64,000 bases of DNA from Macrostomum hystrix (lineage: Eukaryota > Platyhelminthes > Macrostomidae), in the NCBI GenBank assembly GCA_950097015.1, contig CATNEN010000038.1:30583501-30647500 (forward strand), written 5' to 3'. This document shows positions 22,501 to 34,500 of the stretch, in pieces. The notes beneath the pieces were generated by a model that searched no databases, had not been told where the DNA came from, and saw nothing but the letters and a program-made list of their open reading frames with translations. A program made the translations under genes and the position numbers. Each line of letters begins with the position of its first letter. Positions within the stretch are counted from its first letter, which is position 1.

Positions 22501-25500
22501 GATGGGAGAAGAATAGAGATGGGAGAAGGATAGAGATGGGAGAAGGATAGAGATGGGAGAAGGATAGAGATGAGAGAAGAATAGAGATGAGAGAAGGATA
22601 GAGATGGGAGAAGGACAAAGATGGGAGAAGGATAGAGATGGGAGAAGGACAAAGATGGGAGAAGGATAGAGATGGGAGAAGAATAGAGATGGGAGAAGGA
22701 TAGAGATGGGAGAAGGACAAAGATGGGAGAAGGATAGAGATGGGAGAAGAATAGAGATGGGAGAAGGATAGAGATGGGAGAAGAATAGAGATGGGAGAAG
22801 GATAGAGATGGGAGAAGAATAGAGATGGGAGAAGGTTACAGATGGGAGAAGGATAGAGATGGGAGAAGAATAGAGATGGGAGAAGGACAAAGATGGGAGA
22901 AGGATAGAGATGGGAGAAGAATAGAGATGGGAGAAGGATAGAGATGGGAGAAGGACAAAGATGGGAGAAGGATAGAGATGGGAGAAGAATAGAGATGGGA
23001 GAAGGATAGAGATGGGAGAAGGACAAAGATGGGAGAAGGATAGAGATGGGAGAAGAATAGAGATGGGAGAAGAATAGAGATGGGAGAAGAATAGAGATGG
23101 GAGAAGAATAGAGATGGGAGAAGAATAGAGATGGGAGAAGGATAGAGATGGGAGAAGGACAAAGATGGGAGAAGGATAGAGACGGGAGAAGAATAGAGAT
23201 GGGAGAAGAATAGAGATGGGAGAAGAATAGAGATGAGAGAAGAATAGAGATGGGAGAAGGATAGAGATGGGAGAAGAATAGAGATGGGAGAAGGAAAGAG
23301 ATGGGAGAAGGATAGAGATGGGAGAAGGAAAGAGATGGGAGAAGGAAAGAGATGGGAGAAGAATAGAGATGGGAGAAGAATAGAGATGGGAGAAGAATAG
23401 AGATGGGAGAAGAATAGAGATGGGAGAAGGAAAGAGATGGGAGAAGGAAAGAGATGGGAGAAGGATAGAGATGGGAGAAGGATAGAGATGGGAGAAGGAT
23501 AGAGATGGGAGAAGAATAGAGATGGGAGAAGAATAGAGATGGGAGAAGGAAAGAGATGGGAGAAGGAAAGAGATGGGAGAAGGAAAGAGATGGGAGAAGA
23601 ATAGAGATGGGAGAAGGAAAGAGATGGGAGAAGGATAGAGATGGGAGAAGAATAGAGATGGGAGAAGGAAAGAGATGGGAGAAGGAAAGAGATGGGAGAA
23701 GGATAGAGATGGGAGAAGAATAGAGATGGGAGAAGGTTACAGATGGGAGAAGGATAGAGATGGGAGAAGGAAAGAGATGGGAGAAGAATAGAGATGGGAG
23801 AAGGATAGAGATGGGAGAAGGAAAGAGATGGGAGAAGGAAAGAGATGGGAGAAGGATAGAGATGGGAGAAGGATAGAGATGGGAGAAGGATAGAGATGGG
23901 AGAAGGATAGAGATGGGAGAAGGATAGAGATGGGAGAAGAATAGAGATGGGAGAAGGATAGAGATGGGAGAAGAATAGAGATGGGAGAAGGTTACAGATG
24001 GGAGAAGGATAGAGATGGGAGAAGAATAGAGATGGGAGAAGAATAGAGATGGGAGATGGAAAGAGATGGGAGAAGGAAAGAGATGGGAGAAGGATAGAGA
24101 TGGGAGAAGAATAGAGATGGGAGAAGGATAGAGATGGGAGAAGGATAGAGATGGGAGAAGAATAGAGATGGGAGAAGAATAGAGATGGGAGAAGAATAGA
24201 GATGGGAGAAGAATAGAGATGGGAGAAGAATAGAGATGGGAGAAGGATAGAGATGGGAGAAGAATAGAGATGGGAGAAGGAAAGAGATGGGAGAAGGATA
24301 GAGATGGGAGAAGGAAAGAGATGGGAGAAGGAAAGAGATGGGAGAAGAATAGAGATGGGAGAAGAATAGAGATGGGAGAAGAATAGAGATGGGAGAAGAA
24401 TAGAGATGGGAGAAGGAAAGAGATGGCAGAAGGAAAGAGATGGGAGAAGGATAGAGATGGGAGAAGGATAGAGATGGGAGAAGGATAGAGATGGGAGAAG
24501 AATAGAGATGGGAGAAGAATAGAGATGGGAGAAGGAAAGAGATGGGAGAAGGAAAGAGATGGGAGAAGGAAAGAGATGGGAGAAGAATAGAGATGGGAGA
24601 AGGAAAGAGATGGGAGAAGGATAGAGATGGGAGAAGAATAGAGATGGGAGAAGGAAAGAGATGGGAGAAGGAAAGAGATGGGAGAAGGATAGAGATGGGA
24701 GAAGAATAGAGATGGGAGAAGGTTACAGATGGGAGAAGGATAGAGATGGGAGAAGGAAAGAGATGGGAGAAGAATAGAGATGGGAGAAGGATAGAGATGG
24801 GAGAAGGAAAGAGATGGGAGAAGGAAAGAGATGGGAGAAGGATAGAGATGGGAGAAGGATAGAGATGGGAGAAGGATAGAGATGGGAGAAGGATAGAGAT
24901 GGGAGAAGGATAGAGATGGGAGAAGAATAGAGATGGGAGAAGGATAGAGATGGGAGAAGAATAGAGATGGGAGAAGGTTACAGATGGGAGAAGGATAGAG
25001 ATGGGAGAAGAATAGAGATGGGAGAAGAATAGAGATGGGAGATGGAAAGAGATGGGAGAAGGAAAGAGATGGGAGAAGGATAGAGATGGGAGAAGAATAG
25101 AGATGGGAGAAGGATAGAGATGGGAGAAGGATAGAGATGGGAGAAGGATAGAGATGGGAGAAGAATAGAGATGGGAGAAGAATAGAGATGGGAGAAGAAT
25201 AGAGATGGGAGAAGAATAGAGATGGGAGAAGGTTAGAGATGGGAGAAGGATAGAGATGGGAGAAGGATAGAGATGGGAGAAGAATAGAGATGGGAGAAGA
25301 ATAGAGATGGGAGAAGAATAGAGATGGGAGAAGAATAGAGATGGGAGAAGAATAGAGATGGGAGAAGGATAGAGATGGGAGAAGAATAGAGATGGGAGAA
25401 GGAAAGAGATGGGAGAAGGATAGAGATGGGAGAAGGAAAGAGATGGGAGAAGGAAAGAGATGGGAGAAGAATAGAGATGGGAGAAGAATAGAGATGGGAG

Positions 25501-28500
25501 AAGAATAGAGATGGGAGAAGAATAGAGATGGGAGAAGGAAAGAGATGGGAGAAGGAAAGAGATGGGAGAAGGATAGAGATGGGAGAAGGATAGAGATGGG
25601 AGAAGGATAGAGATGGGAGAAGAATAGAGATGGGAGAAGAATAGAGATGGGAGAAGGAAAGAGATGGGAGAAGGAAAGAGATGGGAGAAGGAAAGAGATG
25701 GGAGAAGAATAGAGATGGGAGAAGGAAAGAGATGGGAGAAGGATAGAGATGGGAGAAGAATAGAGATGGGAGAAGGAAAGAGATGGGAGAAGGAAAGAGA
25801 TGGGAGAAGAATAGAGATGGGAGAAGAATAGAGATGGGAGATGGAAAGAGATGGGAGAAGGAAAGAGATGGGAGAAGGATAGAGATGGGAGAAGAATAGA
25901 GATGGGAGAAGGATAGAGATGGGAGAAGGATAGAGATGGGAGAAGGATAGAGATGGGAGAAGAATAGAGATGGGAGAAGAATAGAGATGGGAGAAGAATA
26001 GAGATGGGAGAAGAATAGAGATGGGAGAAGGTTAGAGATGGGAGAAGGATAGAGATGGGAGAAGGATAGAGATGGGAGAAGAATAGAGATGGGAGAAGAA
26101 TAGAGATGGGAGAAGAATAGAGATGGGAGAAGAATAGAGATGGGAGAAGAATTGAGATGGGAGAAGGATAGAGATGGGAGAAGAATAGAGATGGGAGAAG
26201 GAAAGAGATGGGAGAAGGATAGAGATGGGAGAAGGAAAGAGATGGGAGAAGGAAAGAGATGGGAGAAGAATAGAGATGGGAGAAGAATAGAGATGGGAGA
26301 AGAATAGAGATGGGAGAAGGATAGAGATGGGAGAAGGAAAGAGATGGGAGAAGGAAAGAGATGGGAGAAGGATAGAGATGGGAGAAGGATAGAGATGGGA
26401 GAAGGATAGAGATGGGAGAAGGATAGAGATGGGAGAAGGATAGAGATGGGAGAAGAATAGAGATGGGAGAAGGATAGAGATGGGAGAAGAATAGAGATGG
26501 GAGAAGGTTACAGATGGGAGAAGGATAGAGATGGGAGAAGAATAGAGATGGGAGAAGAATAGAGATGGGAGATGGAAAGAGATGGGAGAAGGAAAGAGAT
26601 GGGAGAAGGATAGAGATGGGAGAAGAATAGAGATGGGAGAAGGATAGAGATGGGAGAAGGATAGAGATGGGAGAAGGATAGAGATGGGAGAAGAATAGAG
26701 ATGGGAGAAGAATAGAGATGGGAGAAGAATAGAGATGGGAGAAGAATAGAGATGGGAGAAGGTTAGAGATGGGAGAAGTATAGTGAGTAGTATATTGACG
26801 TGAGATAGAAAGTGTGATCTGTGATTTTTAATTCATTTAGATTCATGAAAAGTTCGATTCCCATCAAACAGGACGTGAGGACAAAATCCTGCATCGCCTA
26901 GGAAAGTGAAAAATCCCAAAGAAAGACTGTGTCACCGGATTCGAGTCAACGAAAGCAGCAATGTCAAGTCACGCTGGATAAATATAGGCGAAGTTGAGTT
27001 GGGTAGAAAAGCAATTTGGTGAAGTCAATTCGTGTTGCTGGACACAGCAAACATTTAGGAAACGTTTTAGCAAGACTTTGACGCGACAGAAAGTGGCCGT
27101 ATGCAGCCGGCTCGAAGGGTATAGGGAAAAAAGAAAGAGAACGGTGGACAATAAGTAAAATAATTATGTAATTCTAGACTGTTACGTAACCGTGTCTTTG
27201 CTTTTATTTGGCCTTCCATTTCATAGTTTATTATCTCAGTTAAGATTGCCTACGTGGCAAAAACTGATGGATAAAAGTAGCTAGCTATCTTCTTCTCAAT
27301 AGAAGATATTTATTTCTGATCACGAATTTTATTCAGGGGAAGGTTGGGGTAGATAGGTAGGTAGATTAGGTCCGGAAGTTGATTATAGATTCGCTAATCC
27401 AAGGTCTGGTTTATAATGATTGCTATTGGGACACACGAGCGACGTGTATCGATAGAGAGAAGAGTGAAGAGAGGAGAGAGTAAGAGAGAAGAGAATAAGA
27501 GAGAAGAGAGTAAGAGAGAAGAGAGTAAGAGAGAAGAGTGAAGAGAGGAGAGAGTAAGAGAGAAGAGAATAAGAGAGAAGAGAGTAAGAGAGGAGAGAGT
27601 AAGAGAGTAGAGAGTAAGAGAGTAGAGAGTAAGAGAGGAGAGAGTAAGAGAGGAGAGAGTAAGAGAGGAAAGAGTAAGAGAGTAGAGTAAGAGAGGAGAG
27701 AGTAAGAGAGGAGAGAGTAAGAGAGTAGAGTAAGAGAGGAGAGAGTAAGAGAGTAGAGAGTAAGAGAGTAGAGAGTAAGAGAGTAGAGAGTGAGAGAGAA
27801 AAGAGAAGAGAGTAAGAGAGTAGAGAGTAAGAGAGTAGAGTAAGAGAGGAGAGAGTAAGAGAGGAGAGAGTAAGAGAGGAAAGAGTAAGAGAGTAGAGTA
27901 AGAGAGGAGAGAGTAAGAGAGGAGAGAGTAAGAGAGGAGAGAGTAAGAGAGGAGAGAGTAAGAGAGTAGAGAGTAAGAGAGTAGAGAGTAAGAGAGTAGA
28001 GAGTGAGAGAGAAAAGAGAAGAGAGTAAGAGAGTAGAGAGTAAGAGAGTAGAGTAAGAGAGGAGAGAGTAAGAGAGGAGAGAGTAAGAGAGGAGAGAGTA
28101 AGAGAGTAGAGAGTAAGAGAGGAGAGAGTAAGAGAGAAGAGAGTAAGAGAGAAGAGAGTAAGAGAGTAGAGAGTAAGAGAGGAGAGAGTAAGAGAGTAGA
28201 GAGTAAGAGAGTAGAGAGTAAGAGAGTAGAGAGTAAGAGAGTAGAGAGTGAGAGAGAAGAGAGAAGAGAGTAAGAGAGTAGAGAGTGAGAGAGAAGAGAG
28301 AAGAGAGTAAGAGAGGAGAGAGTAAGAGAGGAGAGAGTAAGAGAGTAAGAGAGGAGAGAGTAAGAGAGGAGAGAGTAATAGAGAAGAGAGTAAGAGAGAA
28401 GAGAGTAAGAGAGGAGAGAGTAAGAGAGGAGAGAGTAAGAGAGGAGAGAGTAAGAGAGGAGAGAGTAAGAGAGAAGAGAGAAGAGAGAAGAGAGTGAAAG

Positions 28501-31500
28501 AGGAGAAAGTAAGAGAGAAGAGAGTAAGAGAGTGAGAGAGGAGAAAGTAAGAGAGAAGAGAGTGAGAGAAGAGAGAAGAGAGAAGAGAGTATGAGAGAAG
28601 AGAGTAAATTGGTATGGCATTTGCGAAAGTCTACTGGAGCACGTGAATACAATCTATGAAGTTTTTGTAACAAAAAAATATATCCAGAAACTTACTGTTC
28701 GTTTTATAACTGAGGATGCGCTGCTAAATATATTTCTCTCCGAACAAGCGTCTTAGATACGTAAATCTGATAGATTATAGACTGTGTCGAAACACACCTG
28801 CTTCTAAAATGATCTATAGAATTATATCACGAATACTGGAATATCTGACAGCCAAGCGACTGTTTCATATGGTGCCAGCCAATGAGAAATGAGAATGCTT
28901 GCTCCCCTGGGGTGCTGTCGGCTGTTCCCAAGTCTTCTGTGATTTCGGACCAATGAATTTTTGTTTCTACCAAGAAGATGTAAGAGACATTTTTTTGATC
29001 AGCTCTTTGTTATGTCGTGCATGGCAACTAGGATGTAACTATGGTCAAACCCAGATTACTGATCCCCAGATTACTCATCCCCAGATCCCAGATCCCTAGA
29101 TCTCAGATCCCCAGATCCCAGATCCCCAGATCCCTGATTCTCAGATCCCCAGATTCCTGATCCCCAGATCCATGATCCCCAGATCCATAATCCCCAGATC
29201 CATGATCCTAGATCCCTGATCCTAGATCCCTGATCCCCAGATTCCTGATCCCCAGATTCCTGATCCCCAGATCCATGATCCCCAGATCCATGATCCCCAG
29301 ATCCATGATCCCCAGATCCCTGATCCCCAGATCCCTGAGCCCAGATCCCCAGATCCATGATCCCCAGATCCCTGATCCCCAGATCCCTGATCCCCAGATC
29401 CCTGATCCCCAGATCCCTGAGCCCAGATCCCCAGATCCATGATCCCCAGATCCCTGATCCCCAGATCCCTGAGCCCAGATCCCCAGATCCCTGATCCCCT
29501 GATCCCTGATCCCCAGATCCCTGATCCCTAGATCCCTGATCCCTAGATTCCTGATTGCAAGTCAAATCAGGGAGCACTTAGAGATCTTGAATTTTCTAGC
29601 CCTTTAAACTGATGATCATTACTATTTTTCCTGCCAACTTCTTAGTAGCATCATTTCCTTAACTTCAATGCTTCACACTTCATCTTTTCAGTTGAAAAGC
29701 GAGCTTTTTTAAAGCTGCACAATGGATGGGACACTACAAAAGCCTACAGAGATTAAAAATTGGAACTGTCTGGCACATCCCTTTGAGATTCTATTTACCA
29801 CAAGTTCAGGCATTGCGGCCCCAGTAGCTCAAGTCATTATTGATTCTAGCCAAAAGTAGGCTTGAATAATAGTCTCATTCATCGCGAAAAAGTATGCTAA
29901 ACTAGCTCCTATTAACTAGTGACAAACGGCAGGTAAATATAAAACGGCAAGAAATTTGGGTTCTAATAATCGCTACTCACTACTTCCAGTAGACAAGGTG
30001 GACAGGCCGCAAACTTCTTCTCTGTCGGCCAGGCAGACAGACACTCTGTAGAGCAGATTCCGATTAATTCCAGATACAATCGCGGGGGTTGCATTGCCTA
30101 TAGGCAGGCAGTACTGATAAAGCGACCATGACAAGCCGGCATCTTCTGAGACCTCAATTCTTAAACAATAGTCTTGAGCAGCGGCTAGAGTGACTGACAG
30201 TTTAGTACCGTCTTCGTTTAGTTGAACGCGAATCGGTTTCGGCAGGGACAGACTGGCTGTCACCTGGCTGACAGCGGCACTGTAATTGCTCTGGCCTAAC
30301 TCGTTCAGGCCGTAGATCTGAAAACAATTGATCGAAGTTGAAAATGTCTCTTTTGATGCAGTGATGTCTGCTTTTAAGTAATATGGGACATCTTCTGTGG
30401 CCCTTAAAAGGGCCGTTTGAAACAGGAATTTTCAGGCTGTCCTAATTTAGGCCGTTTTATAATCGCTCATTACCACATCTAAATATATCTAACCTTATTT
30501 GCCCTCTTAATATCGTGCTGACTACAGTAACTTGATTGCAATGGGGCAGTCTATTTGAAAGGCAGCGCTTATCAACTCGAATACAACTCACCTGGATGGT
30601 GTAATTAGTGCCAGGCATCAGGCCTGTGATGTTAGTCCTAGTTGAGGTGTCACATCGCCTGTTGGCAATCCTAACCTGGCCGGTGGATCTGTCCCTAGTC
30701 AGCAGTCGGCTCCAGTATTGCACCGGACTGCCGCCTGAGAAGGCCGTCGACCACGTCAGCGCTACGAAATCCCAACCAGCCGAGAGTACTCGCAGCTGAG
30801 TTGGAGCGTCCGGTGTCGTTGGCGACAGGACGCGAAATGTCACCCGAGCGCTGCCCAGCCGATTCGTTGCTATGCAGGTGTACAAGCCAAGAGCAGTCAC
30901 TCGCTCTAGGCGGCTCAGGTATTGATAAGGCGTGCTCGGATCTGCCTCAAATCGTGCGGACGTGTCGAAGCTGACAGAATTGCCCGCTGGCCTCTCAAAC
31001 TGCCACCTGATGATGGGCCTCGGCTGTGCCAGCACTGGACAGCTGAAGTCCACGGAGTTGCCGTCCGGTTTGGCGATCTTTGTCTCCACTGGCACAATCT
31101 GCGGCTCGACTGGGTGACAGGGTGACTGATTGACAGAGTGACTGATTGACAGAGTGACTGATTGACAGGGTGACTGATTGACAGGGTGACTGATTGACAG
31201 GGTGACTGATTGACAGGGTGACTGATTGACAGGGTGACTGATTGACAGAGTGACTGATTGACAGAGTGACTGATTGACAGAGTGACTGATTGACAGGGTG
31301 ACTGATTGACAGAGTGACTGATTGACAGAGTGACTGATTGACAGGGTGACTGATTGACAGAGTGACTGATTGACAGAGTGACTGATTGACAGAGTGACTG
31401 ATTGACAGGGTGACTGATTGACAGAGTGACTGATTGACAGAGTGACTGATTGACAGAGTGACTGATTGACAGGGTGACGGATTGAAAGAGTTAAATAAAA

Positions 31501-34500
31501 AACATTTACAAAGTTGACAGAAAAAAACCTACATTCTACATTCAACCGAATCCCAGACGAAATTTTGCCTCTCTTGTTGGTGGCCTCGCACAGGAACAGT
31601 CCGTTGTCCTCCGGCCTGAGTTGTCCGTTGAGTCGTTGAGCTCCGCGGAAATTCAGGTAACTTGTTGTGCGAATTCTAGAAAGATTCGGGAAGTTTAGAG
31701 TGCTCTAGTCGCGAGTGGCCAGTCGCAGTCAGCTCAATCGATTTCCTTACCCTCCTGTAACATCGCCATCCGCAGCGCTGGAGGTCTCCACGTTGAACCA
31801 CTCGGCTGGAATGAGTCGTCCGTCTTTGTACCAGGCAAAGCTGGCCTCCGGTTTGGCTCTAGCAGTGCAGACCAGACGAAACGCGTTCTTGACAGCGGAC
31901 ACGGAAGCCGTGAGCGGCTGGCGCGGCTGCGCTTCCAACCATTCCGGCGCCTGTTCCACATCGACGCCGAGGGAGATCATTGGTCCCTGGCCGGCTGAAT
32001 TGGACGGCGTGCAAAAATACATCCCGGAATCTGGGAGTGACACGTTAGGCAGGGACATAGTCGGTCCCAGAGATTCGAACAGCGAGCCCGACTTGGTCCA
32101 GCGGAAAGTCGGAGATGGCACACCTGTAATCAAATGGGAAATTTTGCTGCTCCTGTCACTTGGGTCACTCTTCGACGACTCTAGTCACTCTAGTCACTCT
32201 AGTCACTCTAGTCAGTCTAGTCACTCTAGTCACTCTAGTCACTCTAGTCAGTCTAGTCACTCTAGTCACTCTAGTCACTCTAGTCAGTGTAGTCACTCTA
32301 GTCACTCTAGTCACTCTAGTCAGTCTAGTCACTCTAGTCACTCTAGTCACTCTAGTCACTCTAGTCAGTCTAGTCACTCTAGTCAGTCTAGTCACTCTAG
32401 TCCCACTGTCACTCACCCGGACTATCAGCGTTAGCCGAGCAGGCTACAGTGAGAGTCTCTCCCCGCACCAGCTGTCTGGACGTAGCCGAAGTGACTGGCA
32501 ATCCGGGAGCATACTCAACAATGACTGTTATATCGGCCGAGCCCTGACGTTGAACAGGCGAGCCGATGGTCGGTGTGAGTACATTGGTATACTGGCACTG
32601 CCACACCCCGGCGTCTGTTCGATCTGCCCGCTCGATCAGCAGGCTGGCTCCGGCTCCGGACACCGTCCGACCGCTGGTCGCGTGACGCCAGACAATGCCG
32701 GCAGTCGGCGCTGGCGGATTTGAATCGGCCGAGCATTCTATTGACAGCCTGTCGCCAGCTCTGACGGTCACGGAGCTGGGTCCGCTGACTCTCGGGCCGT
32801 ACTGGATGTCAATGTTGAAGCTGGCGTTGCTGGAACCCAGCTGGTTCGAGCCGATGCAGCGGTAGATACCGGACTGACTGGGCTGATGGGCAGTCAGCCT
32901 GTAGCTCACTTTCAGCGGCGAGACGGCTGCGAATATTGGAAAAGGATTAAATATAACATGCCAAAAATAAAAAAAGTACAGAATAACAAATAAATAAAAA
33001 ATAACAACAAGAATACCGAAAAACTGAATAACAAACATACAGAATAAAAATCATACAGTATAACAAATAAACTGTATAACAAACATACAGAATAACAAAC
33101 AAATAGTATAACAAACATTCAGAATAACAAACAAACAGAATAACAAACATAGAGAATAACAAACATACAGAATAAAAATCATACAGTATAACAAACATAC
33201 AGTATAACAAACATTCAGAATAACAAACAAACAGAATAACAAACATTCGGAATAACAAACATACAGAATAACAAACATACAGAATAAAAATCATACAGTA
33301 TAACAAAAATACAGAATAACAAACAAAAAGTATAACAAACATTCAGAATAACAAACAAACAGAATAACAAACAAACAAAAAATCACAACATGTATATTAA
33401 AAAACATAATTAAAAACTAACATAATTACAGACAAACAAAAAACAAACAGAATAACGAACTGAGAGAAAAACAAATATAACAAATTAGTAGAATAACAAA
33501 ATTCTCGTAAAATTTAATGTTATAAAAAATAAACCGTTCAATGTTTTCAGACAAGCGGGAAGCAAAAGGTCAAACCAAACCACAAATGACATTTCATATA
33601 GTTAGTTTCATTACTTTTCATTACTTAATGCACACAAACGCATGCCTCTTTCCTGCAGTAGTCTAATACGAAAATTGCGTAAAAAATTAAAACCTGATAG
33701 AATTTCTCCAACGCTATTCTCTAGTCGAACAGCTGGATCCGGGTTTCCAGTTGCAGAACACTCGATGACTGACTCGGAGCCAAGCACCATGACCAATGGT
33801 GGCATCGATGTCACAATGGGCTTGTCTGTAATTACAAAATGTGCTCACATTGTTTAAACAGTCTAAAAACTATCCTAACAGGTAAGTAAACCAGTCTAAC
33901 AGGTGACTAAACTAGTCTAACAGGTAACTAAACTAGTCTAACAGGTAACTAAACTAGTCTAACAGGTAACTAAACTAGTCTAACAGGTGACTAAACTAGT
34001 CTAACAGGTAACTAAACTAGTCTAGCAGGTGACTAAACTAGTCTAACAGGTAACTAAACTAGTCTAACAGGTAACTAAACTAGTCTAACAGGTAACTAAA
34101 CTAGTCTAACAGGTAACTAAACTAGTCTAACAGGTGACTAAACTAGTCTAACAGGTAACTAAACTAGTCTAACAGGTAACTAAACTAGTCTAACAGGTGA
34201 CTAAACTAGTCTAACAGGTAACTAAACTAGTCTAACAGGTGACTAAACTAGTCTAACAGGTAACTAAACTAGTCTAACAGGTAACTAAACTAGTCTAACA
34301 GGTGACTAAACTAGTCTAACAGGTAACTAAACTAGTCTAACAGGTGACTAAACTAGTCTAACAGGTAACTAAACTAGTCTAACAGGTAACTAAACTAGTC
34401 TAACAGGTGACTAAACTAGTCTAACAGGTAACTAAACTAGTCTAACAGGTAACTAAACTAGTCTAACAGGTAACTAAACTAGTCTAGCAGGTAACTAAAC

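Noticed and set aside
20581-23162. Very long overlapping minus-strand frames (up to ~770 codons)
   Set aside because: They lie entirely within the 17-mer array and exist in several frames at once because the unit contains no stop codon. No splice or start context.
27394-28673. Leu/Ser-rich long minus-strand frames
   Set aside because: 15-mer array; stop-free unit only.
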